NCBI GenBank assembly: GCA_902624635.1
Contig: CACNYD010000001.1
Location: 1 to 52,765, forward strand
Direction of reading: 5' to 3'
Origin: an uncultured Pelagibacteraceae bacterium
GTDB lineage: Bacteria; Pseudomonadota; Alphaproteobacteria; Pelagibacterales; Pelagibacteraceae
Length of the DNA: 52,765 nt
The translations under genes and the position numbers were made by a program. Below, in pieces: positions 24,625-32,998 of this stretch. Under the pieces are notes generated by a model, which saw only the letters and a list, made by a program, of their open reading frames with translations, was not told where the DNA came from and made no database searches. Within the stretch, counting starts at the first letter, position 1. Each line of letters starts with the position of its first letter.

Positions 24625-25791
24625 ATGGAATTAGCTAAAAGTTTAAATAGATTAGGAACTGAAACAGCATTCTCAGTTCTTGCTGAAGCAAAAAAATTAG
24701 AGGCCCAAGGTAACCCAATGATACATTTGGGATTAGGTCAACCAGACTTTAAAACACCAAAACATGTTGTTGAGGCAGCAAAAAAAGCTTTGGACGATGG
24801 CCATCACGGCTATGTAATGTCAAACGGAATTCCAGAATGCAGACAAGCTGTAACAAGATGGATTAAAAAACGTTATAGCGTCGATGTTGATTTTGAGAGA
24901 ATTTTAATTATGCCAGGTGGAAAACCAACTATGACATATGCAATCCAATGTTTTGGAGAGCCTGGAGCAGAGATAATTCATCCTACACCTGCATTCCCAA
25001 TATACGAGTCAATGATTAACTATACTGGTTCAACTGCAGTTCCTTATGATTTAACTGAGGATAAGGATCTAAAATTTAATCCTGAGAAAATTCTATCGTT
25101 GATTACTGATAAAACTAGATTGTTAATATTGATTAATCCAAATAATCCAACAGGAAGTTTTGTCGACAAGGCTGACATAGATGTATTAGCAGAAGGATTA
25201 AAAAAACATCCACATGTAACAATTTTGAGTGATGAAATTTATAGTAGACAAATCTTCGATGATAAAGAAATGCCTTCATTTTTCCACTATCCAGAATTAA
25301 GAGAGAGATTAATTGTACTTGAGGGTTGGAGTAAAGCTTATTCAATGACTGGATGGAGATTAGGTTGGAGCTTTTGGCCTAAAAATTTAGTAGAACACGT
25401 TAATAAACTTTTGATAAATAGTGTCTCTTGTGTAAACGCTGCAGCACAATTTGCTGGTATTGCTGCTTTAGATGGTCCAGATGACTCAATTAATGAAATG
25501 ATGGTTAAATTTACTCAAAGAAGAGATTTGATCCATAAAGGATTAAATGAACTTCCAGGTGTAGAATGTAGTTTACCAGGTGGAGCTTTTTATGCTTTCC
25601 CAAAAGTAATCGGAACTGGTATGAACGGTGCAGAATTTTGTAAGAAAGCAATGCATGAGGCAGGAGTTGCAATAGTTCCTGGAACAGCATTTGGAAAAAC
25701 TTGTAATGATTATGTTAGATTTAGTTTTGCAGCATCAAGAGATAATATTTCTCAAGCTTTAGAAAATATTAAGAAAATGCTAACTAAATAA
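24625..25791 (+). CDS. PLP-dependent class I/II aminotransferase
   Basis: This is a 388-residue cytosolic fold-type I aminotransferase. Landmarks are the IHLGLGQPDFKTP opening (33-46), NPNNPTGSF (171-179), DEIYSRQIF (203-211) and the Schiff-base Lys237 in EGWSKAYSMTGWRLGW (233-248). The family (AspAT Ib and relatives) uses many amino/keto acid pairs and the substrate cannot be told. Its place between hydroxyacid oxidases and dehydrogenases suggests it handles the 2-oxo acid they make. An AAAAGGA ribosome-binding site lies upstream, with ATG at 24625. Confidence 0.9.
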   Translation: MELAKSLNRLGTETAFSVLAEAKKLEAQGNPMIHLGLGQPDFKTPKHVVEAAKKALDDGHHGYVMSNGIPECRQAVTRWIKKRYSVDVDFERILIMPGGKPTMTYAIQCFGEPGAEIIHPTPAFPIYESMINYTGSTAVPYDLTEDKDLKFNPEKILSLITDKTRLLILINPNNPTGSFVDKADIDVLAEGLKKHPHVTILSDEIYSRQIFDDKEMPSFFHYPELRERLIVLEGWSKAYSMTGWRLGWSFWPKNLVEHVNKLLINSVSCVNAAAQFAGIAALDGPDDSINEMMVKFTQRRDLIHKGLNELPGVECSLPGGAFYAFPKVIGTGMNGAEFCKKAMHEAGVAIVPGTAFGKTCNDYVRFSFAASRDNISQALENIKKMLTK

Positions 25792-25829
25792 GCTGTATTT
25801 TTGTTTGAATTTTTATTAATATTCTTTCA

Positions 25830-27203
25830 ATGAATGAACAAGTACAAGCGGAATTAAAAAAAATATTCAACGGAAGATTTTCAACATCAATTTCAACAAG
25901 AACAAATTATGCAAGAGGGGAGGATACTTACGACCCTATCATGTCCAAAGCAGTTATTTTTCCCGAGACAAATGAGGAAGTGTCTAGGATATTAAATATC
26001 TGTAATAAAAATAAAATACCAGTTGTTCCATTTGGAACGGGAACATCATTAGAGGGTAATGTTGTAGGTAATGAAAAAGGAATAACCATCAGCCTTGAGA
26101 AAATGAATAAAATTTTAAGTGTCAATGCAGAGGATTTTGATTGTAGGGTTCAGGCCTGTGTTACAAAAGAGCAATTAAATGAATATTTGAGAGAGGACGG
26201 CGTTTTTTTTCCAATTGATCCAGGTGCAAATGCAGCAATTGGAGGTATGGCCTCCACTTCAGCTTCTGGGACAATGGCTGTAAAGTACGGTACGATGAAA
26301 ACTGTAATTACCGGTCTAACTGTTGTTTTACCTAATGGTGATATTATTAACACGGGAGGCAGAACAAAAAAAACTTCAGCAGGCTATAATTTAACCAATT
26401 TATTTATTGGTTCCGAGGGAACCTTAGGGGTTATAACGGAAGTTCAATTGAGACTTTCTCCTATACCAGAGAGTATAATGTCGGCTGTTTGTCACTTCCC
26501 AACTTTGGAAAAAGCGGTACAAACTGCGCAACAAGTTATTCAGTATGGTGTCCCAATCGCAAGGATTGAAATGCTAAATAAAGATCAAATGGGAATAAGT
26601 ATAAATTATTCAAAATTAAAAGATATTGAGGAAACGCCCACGTTATTTTTTGAATTTCATGGATCAGAATTATCTAACAAAGAAAATATAAAAATAGTTG
26701 AGGAGATATCTAAAGATAATAATGGTAGCTCTTTTAAATGGGCAAAAGATTTAGAAGAAAGAAATAAACTTTGGCAAGCAAGATGGGATGTTTATTATTC
26801 TGTCAAAGCTCTGATAAATAATGGCAGGGTTTACACAACAGATGTATGTCTACCTATTTCGAATATAACAGAGTGTGTGAATTATGCAGAAGAACAAGCA
26901 AAAAAATTTGGACTTAGAGCGCCAATGGTTGGACACTTAGGTGACGGAAACTTTCATGTATTATTACCTTTTGATCCTGAAAAAAAAGAAATGTATAAAA
27001 AAATAAGAGAGTTTAATGACACATTAATTAAAAAGGCTTTAGAACTTAACGGAACTGTTACCGGAGAACATGGTGTTGGTCTTCATAAAAAAGAATATCT
27101 TTTAAAGGAACATGGAGATAATATTCCTATTATGAAATTGATTAAAAGAAGTATTGACCAAAACAATATAATGAATCCAGGCAAGATATTTGATCTTAAC
27201 TAA
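25830..27203 (+). CDS. FAD-linked oxidase, D-lactate dehydrogenase/GlcD type
   Basis: This is a 457-residue flavoprotein of the VAO/PCMH fold. The FAD-binding half shows PVVPFGTGTSLEGN (about 68-81), PIDPGANAAIGGMASTSASG and NLFIGSEGTLGVITE. The C-terminal half ends in the family motifs GHLGDGNFHVL and GEHGVGLHKKEYL, then NIMNPGKIFD. Members oxidise D-lactate, glycolate or D-2-hydroxyglutarate and pass electrons to cytochrome or quinone. Length is right for the single-chain Dld form rather than the three-subunit GlcDEF. Together with the FMN enzymes it could cover both enantiomers of a 2-hydroxyacid. Confidence 0.9.
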   Translation: MNEQVQAELKKIFNGRFSTSISTRTNYARGEDTYDPIMSKAVIFPETNEEVSRILNICNKNKIPVVPFGTGTSLEGNVVGNEKGITISLEKMNKILSVNAEDFDCRVQACVTKEQLNEYLREDGVFFPIDPGANAAIGGMASTSASGTMAVKYGTMKTVITGLTVVLPNGDIINTGGRTKKTSAGYNLTNLFIGSEGTLGVITEVQLRLSPIPESIMSAVCHFPTLEKAVQTAQQVIQYGVPIARIEMLNKDQMGISINYSKLKDIEETPTLFFEFHGSELSNKENIKIVEEISKDNNGSSFKWAKDLEERNKLWQARWDVYYSVKALINNGRVYTTDVCLPISNITECVNYAEEQAKKFGLRAPMVGHLGDGNFHVLLPFDPEKKEMYKKIREFNDTLIKKALELNGTVTGEHGVGLHKKEYLLKEHGDNIPIMKLIKRSIDQNNIMNPGKIFDLN

Positions 27204-27215
27204 TAGGTATATTTT

Positions 27216-28169
27216 ATGAAAAAAATTTTGATTACAAGAAAATTAATTAAAGAGAGTGAAGATAAAGCTTCTAAAACATTTAATCCAATATTCAATTCTA
27301 ATGATGAGCTATACTCGCAATCAAAAGTTATAGAGATGAGCCAAGGTTGTGATGGTATTTTATCTTCACTTACAGATAAGATGGATAAAGAAACAATAAA
27401 CAAATTACCAGATACTGTGAAAATTATTTCAAATTTTGCAGTTGGTTTTGGAAATATAGATTTAGAAGCAGCAAAAAAAAGAGGAATTGCAGTTACTAAT
27501 ACTCCCGAGGTTTTATCAGATGCAACAGCAGAAATTGGTATTTTGTTAATATTAGGGGCCTGTAGAAGAGCTGCTGAGGGAATTGAGTCAGCTAGAGAGG
27601 GTGGATGGAAATGGTCTGCAGATTATCTAGTTGGAAAACAATTGACCGGAACAAGACTTGGAGTTTTGGGGATGGGTAGAATCGGTCAAAAAATCGCAAG
27701 GATTGCTAAATCATTAGGAATGATTATTCACTACCATAACCGATCAAAACTAAATGAAGAAAAAGAGCAAGGTGCTATTTACCATGATAGTTTAAAAAGT
27801 CTTTTTTCGGTATCTGATGTTTTATCTATTTGTTGTCCAGCAACAAAAGAAACTGAAAATATGATTAATAAAGAGACAGTTGAATATTTCCCTAAAGGAG
27901 CAGTAATTACCAATGTTGCAAGAGGTGATATTGTTGATGATGATGCATTAATAGATGCACTTAATAGAAGAAAAATTTATGCTGTAGGACTTGATGTTTA
28001 TAAAAATGAACCAAATTTAAATCCAGGTTATTTAAAGATTAAATCAGCTTTTATTTTACCTCACTTAGGCAGCGCAACTAAAGACACCAGAATTGCGATG
28101 GCAAACCTTGCGATTGACAACATTGATGAATTTTTTAAGACAGGAAATTGCATTAACAAAGTTAATTAA
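27216..28169 (+). CDS. D-2-hydroxyacid dehydrogenase (glyoxylate/hydroxypyruvate reductase-like)
   Basis: This is a 317-residue NAD(P)-dependent enzyme. The Rossmann motif GVLGMGRIGQKIA lies at 149-161 and the catalytic set is Arg236 (NVARGDIVDD), Glu265 (KNEPN) and His283 (LPHLGSAT). An Asn-Arg-Ser after the second strand (HYHNRSK) suggests NADPH preference, as in glyoxylate reductases. It would interconvert glyoxylate, hydroxypyruvate or another 2-oxo acid with the D-hydroxyacid. It starts 12 bp after the FAD oxidase gene and is the last enzyme before the TRAP transporter. Confidence 0.9.
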   Translation: MKKILITRKLIKESEDKASKTFNPIFNSNDELYSQSKVIEMSQGCDGILSSLTDKMDKETINKLPDTVKIISNFAVGFGNIDLEAAKKRGIAVTNTPEVLSDATAEIGILLILGACRRAAEGIESAREGGWKWSADYLVGKQLTGTRLGVLGMGRIGQKIARIAKSLGMIIHYHNRSKLNEEKEQGAIYHDSLKSLFSVSDVLSICCPATKETENMINKETVEYFPKGAVITNVARGDIVDDDALIDALNRRKIYAVGLDVYKNEPNLNPGYLKIKSAFILPHLGSATKDTRIAMANLAIDNIDEFFKTGNCINKVN

Positions 28170-28220
28170 TTCTACTTCAGATTGAAATTTATTTTAATTC
28201 TGCGACAACTACCCCATTTT

Positions 28221-28282
28221 TTGGAAAGACTCTAAATTGATTCTATGCTTAAAATGCCAGAGTTAATTAACTTTAATAGGAG
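28221..28282 (+). promoter_or_regulatory. Probable dctP promoter, operator-like palindrome and strong RBS
   Basis: TTGGAA (28221-28226) and TATGCT (28244-28249) are separated by 17 bp and predict a start near 28256. Just downstream a perfect 12-bp palindrome AGTTAATTAACT (28261-28272) lies where a repressor could block transcription, and AGGAG (28278-28282) is a strong ribosome-binding site five bases before the ATG at 28288. A CCCCAT sequence at 28212-28217 resembles a heat-shock -10 box but lacks a spaced -35 box. The 118-bp gap before dctP is the largest in this locus, which supports separate regulation. Confidence 0.45.
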
Positions 28283-28287
28283 TAATA

Positions 28288-29442
28288 ATGACGAAAGAAA
28301 ATAAATCATTGAAGATTAAAACATCTTCAAGACGTAAGTTCTTTAAAACTGCCGCTAAGACTGGTGCTATAGCTGCAGCCGCTGTTGCAATGCCATATGT
28401 AAAAGCAAATGCAGCAACTACTTTAAAGATGCAAGCTGCATGGCCAAGTGGAGCTAACATCTTTTTTGAAATGGCTGGCGACTATTGCAACATGGTAAAA
28501 GAAATGTCTGGAGGTTCACTTCAGATCGATCTTCAACCGGTTGGTGCAGTTGTAAAGACTTCAGAAATCGGACAAGCAGTTAGTTCTGGTGTAGTAGATA
28601 TGGGTCACTGGGTGACAGCATATTGGTATGGTAAAAATCCAGCTGCATCATTATTTGGAACTGGTCCTTCATACGGTATGTCATCTCAAGAAGTAATGGG
28701 ATGGATGGAGTATGGTGGAGGAAGAAAACTATATGACGAAACTCTTGCAAAAGTAGGTTTCGACTACATTGGTTTTTTCCATATGCCAATGCCTGCACAG
28801 CCTTTTGGTTGGTTCAAAAAGAACGTAACTAAAGTATCTGATGTTAAAGGTATGAAGTACAGAACAGTTGGTCTAGCGACTAACGTTTTAACTGCAATGG
28901 GAATGGTAGTTAGACAATTACCAGGTGGTGAAATTCAGCCAGCTATGAAAACTGGTTTGATTGAGGCTGCTGAGTTTAACAACCCAACTTCAGACTCTCA
29001 ATTTGGTATGCAAGACGTTTCTAAGCACTATCACTTAGGAAGCTTCCACCAATCTCAAGAGATGTTTGAAATACCAGTTAATAAAAAAACATATAATGGT
29101 TTATCACCTGCACACCAAGCAATATTGAAAAATGCTGCTTACGCTGCAAACAGTGATAACTACTTTAAAGCTTTAGTAAGATACTCAGCTGACCTAGCTA
29201 AGTTGATGAATGAGCATAAAGTAAATGTTTACCAAACTTCAGATGAAATTTTGGCTCAACAATTAAAAGGTTGGGACAAAGTAATTGGTGACTTTAATAA
29301 GAAAGATCCTTTCTTTAAAAAAGTTGTTGATTCTCAAAAAGCTTATGCGAAGAGAGTAATGAAGTACTTGCTGATGAATCAGCCTAATTACAAACTTGCA
29401 TATGAAAATGAGTTTGGTCCAATTGCAAAAGTTAAGATATAA
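28288..29442 (+). CDS. dctP: TRAP transporter solute-binding protein DctP (TakP-like)
   Basis: This 384-residue periplasmic binding protein has a twin-arginine-type signal (SSRRKFFKTAAKTGA at about 14-28). The mature part resembles TakP, the 2-oxo acid binding protein: GMKYRTVGLATNVLTAMG carries the conserved Arg, PGGEIQPAMKTGLIEAAEF matches the family block ahead of the ligand-contact Glu, and an FHQSQEMFEI region follows. The likely ligands are 2-oxo monocarboxylates or related acids, consistent with the hydroxyacid enzymes upstream; this is inference. GC content and codon choice look higher than in neighbours, as expected for a highly expressed gene, and a terminator follows immediately. 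Confidence 0.88.
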   Translation: MTKENKSLKIKTSSRRKFFKTAAKTGAIAAAAVAMPYVKANAATTLKMQAAWPSGANIFFEMAGDYCNMVKEMSGGSLQIDLQPVGAVVKTSEIGQAVSSGVVDMGHWVTAYWYGKNPAASLFGTGPSYGMSSQEVMGWMEYGGGRKLYDETLAKVGFDYIGFFHMPMPAQPFGWFKKNVTKVSDVKGMKYRTVGLATNVLTAMGMVVRQLPGGEIQPAMKTGLIEAAEFNNPTSDSQFGMQDVSKHYHLGSFHQSQEMFEIPVNKKTYNGLSPAHQAILKNAAYAANSDNYFKALVRYSADLAKLMNEHKVNVYQTSDEILAQQLKGWDKVIGDFNKKDPFFKKVVDSQKAYAKRVMKYLLMNQPNYKLAYENEFGPIAKVKI

Positions 29443-29463
29443 TTAACTTTTATAAATTTTATT

Positions 29464-29490
29464 AAGGGGGCCTCGGCCCCCTTTTTATTT
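29464..29490 (+). terminator. Rho-independent terminator after dctP
   Basis: AAGGGGGC (29464-29471) and GCCCCCTT (29476-29483) form an 8-bp GC-rich stem around a CTCG tetraloop, followed by TTT and an AT-rich tract. It lies between dctP and dctQ, so it would leave most transcripts ending after the binding-protein gene and let a fraction read through to the membrane subunits. Confidence 0.88.
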
Positions 29491-29526
29491 GATTAATTTA
29501 TAACAATTCAATAAGAGTCTATATCT

Positions 29527-30120
29527 ATGATGAGATCTTACATTAAATTCGCTGATCGATTGAGTGTCTCAATGGGAAAAGCATTCTCATGGTGCATAGT
29601 AATTTTAATGGGTGGAACTTGTTATGAAGTTTTTATGGCGTATGCTTTGAATGCTCCAACCCTATGGAATTTCGATTTTAGTCTTCAAATGTATGGAGCA
29701 ATTTTTATGATGGCAGGTGCATACACTTTATGCACTGAAGCACATGTAAGAGGAGATGTAATATACAGATTATTCTCTCAAAGAACACAAGCTTGGATAG
29801 ATGTGGTTTTATATTTTATTTTCTTTTTCCCAGGAGTTATTGCTTTAGCTTTTTACGGTTACGAGTATGCAGCATTAGCTTGGAAAATAAAAGAAACAAG
29901 CTGGAATAGTCCAGCTCAAATACAAATTTATATGGCAAAATCTTTGATACCATTGTCAGGAACTCTTTTAACTCTTCAAGGAATTGGAGAGGTATTTAGA
30001 TGTGTAATATGTATTCAGACAGGTAGTTGGCCTGAAAGATCAACAGAGGGTGATGCCGAAGAAACAGAAAAAGTTTTAATGAGAACTTCACAAGAGGGAA
30101 ATAAAGAAGATGCTTTTTAG
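29527..30120 (+). CDS. dctQ: TRAP transporter small permease DctQ
   Basis: This is a 197-residue membrane protein with four hydrophobic helices, the size of DctQ. A conserved segment YGAIFMMAGAYTLCTEAHVRGDVIYRLFSQR (about 58-88) matches the family's helix 2-3 region with the HVRxD motif. It pairs with DctM in the sodium-driven TRAP permease. Its 3' end overlaps dctM by 11 bp. A polar, acidic tail (about 175-197) is unusual only in length. Confidence 0.9.
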   Translation: MMRSYIKFADRLSVSMGKAFSWCIVILMGGTCYEVFMAYALNAPTLWNFDFSLQMYGAIFMMAGAYTLCTEAHVRGDVIYRLFSQRTQAWIDVVLYFIFFFPGVIALAFYGYEYAALAWKIKETSWNSPAQIQIYMAKSLIPLSGTLLTLQGIGEVFRCVICIQTGSWPERSTEGDAEETEKVLMRTSQEGNKEDAF

Positions 30121-31471
30121 TCTTACCAATCCAGAAGTAGCAATTATGATGATGGGAATATTCTTATTTGCTGTCCTATTAGGTTTCCCAATTGCATTCA
30201 CTTTGATGGCTATGGGTTTAGGTTTTGGATACTATGCTTACTTTGATCCTACTAAAATGGAGCACCTATTTGACAATAGGATATTCCAACTTTTTGTTCA
30301 AAATACTTACACTGTAATGGATAATAATGTGTTGACTGCAGTCCCCCTCTTTTTATTCATGGGATATTTAGTTGAAAGGGCTGGTATTGTAGCTAAATTA
30401 TTTTTTGCAATTAGATTAGCGTCTCACAAGCTTCCAGCTTCAATGGCAGTAGCTGCGTTAATTACCTGCGCGTTATTCTCAACTGCAACAGGTATCATAG
30501 GAGCAGTAGTAACATTAATGGGTCTTCTTGCTTGGCCAGCAATGATTAAAGCTGGTTATGATAAAAAATTTGCATCTGGAATTATTTGCTCAGGTGGTTG
30601 TTTAGGAATTTTAATTCCACCTAGCATCATGTTAATTGTTTACTCCGTAATTGCACAATTATCACCTTTAAGATTATTCGCAGCTGCAATTTTTCCAGGA
30701 TTAATGTTAGCAGGACTTTACATAGCTTATGCAGTATTTAGAGCATGGTTAAACCCATCTATCGCTCCCAAACCTGCTGCTGAGGAGATACCACCAACTG
30801 CCGTTATATTAAAAGAGGTTCTCATTTCTTTTTTACCTTTGTTCTCATTAATAATTTTAGTTTTAGGAACAATTCTTGCTGGTATTGCAACGCCTGCTGA
30901 AGCTGCAGCCGTTGGAGCATTTGGATCATTGGTGCTCTCATATTTTTATAAAACTTTAAAATGGAAAAATTTTAAAGAGTCTGTGTTCCTAACAGCAAAA
31001 ACTACAGCAATGATTATGTGGTTATTTATTGGTTCTTGGACATTTGCCTCGGTTTTTTCATATCTTGGTGGTCACGAAGTTTTTGAACATTTCTTTAAAT
31101 CTTTAAATTTACAGCCTTGGCAGTTTTTAGTAATCACCCAATTAATTATATTTTTATTGGGATGGCCTCTAGAATGGACAGAGATATTAATCATATTTGT
31201 ACCAATCTTTTTACCACTAGTTGAGTTTTTTGGAGTAAATCCATATTTTTTTGCAATGTTAATTGCATTAAATTTACAAACTTCATTTCTGACACCACCC
31301 ATGGCAATGTCAGCATATTACTTAAAAGGTGTACAATCAAAGAATGTAGAACTAATGCAAATCTTTAGTGGAATAATGCCGTTTTTAGGAATTGTGATTT
31401 TAGCTATGGTTTTAATGTACCTTTTTCCAGGAATAGCACTTTGGTTACCCGAAACATTATTTGCAAATTAA
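30110..31471 (+). CDS. dctM: TRAP transporter large permease DctM
   Basis: This is a 453-residue polytopic inner-membrane protein of the ion-transporter superfamily, with about twelve helices. Typical DctM blocks are AVPLFLFMGYLVERAGI (about 77-93), SGGCLGILIPPSIMLIVYSVIAQ, ATPAEAAAVGAFGSL and the C-terminal LQTSFLTPPMAMSAYYLKGV, which is characteristic of the TakP-type/mannitol-annotated branch. It imports the DctP ligand with sodium. It overlaps dctQ and lies 5 bp before the amidase gene. Confidence 0.93.
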   Translation: MLFSLTNPEVAIMMMGIFLFAVLLGFPIAFTLMAMGLGFGYYAYFDPTKMEHLFDNRIFQLFVQNTYTVMDNNVLTAVPLFLFMGYLVERAGIVAKLFFAIRLASHKLPASMAVAALITCALFSTATGIIGAVVTLMGLLAWPAMIKAGYDKKFASGIICSGGCLGILIPPSIMLIVYSVIAQLSPLRLFAAAIFPGLMLAGLYIAYAVFRAWLNPSIAPKPAAEEIPPTAVILKEVLISFLPLFSLIILVLGTILAGIATPAEAAAVGAFGSLVLSYFYKTLKWKNFKESVFLTAKTTAMIMWLFIGSWTFASVFSYLGGHEVFEHFFKSLNLQPWQFLVITQLIIFLLGWPLEWTEILIIFVPIFLPLVEFFGVNPYFFAMLIALNLQTSFLTPPMAMSAYYLKGVQSKNVELMQIFSGIMPFLGIVILAMVLMYLFPGIALWLPETLFAN

Positions 31472-31476
31472 TTTAA

Positions 31477-32805
31477 ATGACAGACATATTTTCTTTAAGT
31501 TTAGAGGAACTAGCAAATAAAATTAAAAGTGCCCAACTTACCTCAGTTGAAGTTTGTGAAAAGTATGTTGAGAGAGTAAATAAGTTTGAAAAAGATGTAA
31601 AAGCATGGGCTCATTTCGATAAAAAAGTTTTTTTAGAGAAAGCATCTGAAGCTGATGATCATAGAAGATCTGGGAAGCCAGTGGGTCCTTTGCATGGAGT
31701 ACCAATAGCAATTAAAGATATAATAGGAACTGTTGATATGCCAACTGAGTGTGGGACAGTTATTAGGAAAGGCAAATCTTATTCTCAAAATGCTGAAATA
31801 GTAGATTTGTTGCATGCAGCAGGAGCAATTGTGATGGGAAAAACTGCAACTTCAGAACTTGCTTATTTAGGACCTCCAGCAACAACTAATCCACATGACA
31901 AAACTAGGACGCCTGGAGGTTCATCTAGTGGATCTGCTGCATCTGTAGCATCTTATATGGCTCCGGCCTCTATTGGTTCTCAAACTGGTGGATCTGTAAT
32001 TAGACCAGCCTCTTACTGTGGTGTTGTAGGATATAAACCAAGTTATGGACTTATTTCAAGAAACGGAGTTTTAAGAACCTCATATAGCCTTGATCAAATT
32101 GGTATGTTTGGTCGTAAAGTAGAGGACGTAGCTATGTTAGCAAAAGTGTTAATAAAAAAGGATAAATATGACCCTGCAACAATTCATTATTCAACAGAAA
32201 ATATTTTGTCAGAAACAAAAAAAGGCCCTTTATTTGAGCCAAAATTTATATTTTATAAAACTGATCATTGGAAAATAATTGATAAAAAATCTCGAGAATC
32301 TTTTGAATATTTTATTAAATCTTTTAAGAAAAATATCGAGGTTTTTGATACTCCCTCTTATTTTAAAGATATTCATAAATATCATCAAATAATCCACGAG
32401 ACAGATTTAGCTAATAATTTTTCTGTATATTACAAAAAGTTTAAAAAAAAACTTTCTAAATATATGTTGGATGCTATTTCAAATGGAAACAAGCACTCCG
32501 CTAAAGAATATGCTGAGGCGATTGATTTTATGAAAAGAAGTTATGAGTCTTACGAGGAAGTATTTGAAGACTACCATGGAGTGCTATCTCCATCTTCACC
32601 AGGTGTTGCACCTAAAGGATTGAAAAGCACTGGTACTGCTGAATTTAATAAAGTTTGGTCTTATCTTGGAACACCTTGTATTTCATTACCTTTACTTGAG
32701 GGTGAAAATAATTTACCATTAGGAATACAATTAATTGGTAACAAATATGATGATCATAGGTTTTTAGGTGTTGCCAAATGGTTAGAAAAAGAATGTGAGG
32801 AGTAA
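31477..32805 (+). CDS. Amidase signature-family hydrolase
   Basis: This is a 442-residue cytosolic enzyme with the Ser-cisSer-Lys triad: Lys80 in PIAIKDIIG, the cis-Ser at 149-150 in GGSSSGSAAS, and the nucleophile Ser173 in GSQTGGSVIRPA. It hydrolyses a carboxamide to acid and ammonia. It is shorter than GatA and no gatB or gatC is nearby, so I take it as a catabolic amidase. Its position right behind the TRAP permease suggests the imported compound, or a product, is an amide; the actual substrate is unknown. Confidence 0.87.
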   Translation: MTDIFSLSLEELANKIKSAQLTSVEVCEKYVERVNKFEKDVKAWAHFDKKVFLEKASEADDHRRSGKPVGPLHGVPIAIKDIIGTVDMPTECGTVIRKGKSYSQNAEIVDLLHAAGAIVMGKTATSELAYLGPPATTNPHDKTRTPGGSSSGSAASVASYMAPASIGSQTGGSVIRPASYCGVVGYKPSYGLISRNGVLRTSYSLDQIGMFGRKVEDVAMLAKVLIKKDKYDPATIHYSTENILSETKKGPLFEPKFIFYKTDHWKIIDKKSRESFEYFIKSFKKNIEVFDTPSYFKDIHKYHQIIHETDLANNFSVYYKKFKKKLSKYMLDAISNGNKHSAKEYAEAIDFMKRSYESYEEVFEDYHGVLSPSSPGVAPKGLKSTGTAEFNKVWSYLGTPCISLPLLEGENNLPLGIQLIGNKYDDHRFLGVAKWLEKECEE

Positions 32806-32809
32806 TTAA

Positions 32810-32986
32810 ATGAATAAGATTACAACTATAATTGGTTTATCATTTGCGGTTTTCTTTTTAATTGGATTAGCTACTACTTTAACAAGATCAATGATGATTG
32901 GATTTATAGATGTTATTCCAGTTTATCTATTAATGGGTGCAGCTATCGTAATGATGATATACGAAGCCTTTTTTGATAAAAGTTAA
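32810..32986 (+). CDS. Small membrane protein (58 aa)
   Basis: A 58-codon frame runs from ATG at 32810 to TAA at 32984-32986, four bases after the amidase stop. Two hydrophobic helices (about 5-22 and 32-51) separated by RSMMIGFID suggest a hairpin membrane protein. GAGGAG-like bases overlapping the amidase stop (GTGAGGAGTAA) could serve as its ribosome-binding site. I do not recognise a family. It fills a gap between amidase and EamA genes that otherwise has no gene. Confidence 0.6.
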   Translation: MNKITTIIGLSFAVFFLIGLATTLTRSMMIGFIDVIPVYLLMGAAIVMMIYEAFFDKS

Positions 32987-32998
32987 CTTTTACAAAAA

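Noticed and set aside
28212-28217. CCCCAT as a heat-shock sigma-32 -10 box before dctP
   Set aside because: The nearest TTGAAA is about 24 bp upstream, too far for the usual spacing, and TTGGAA-17-TATGCT is a better promoter.
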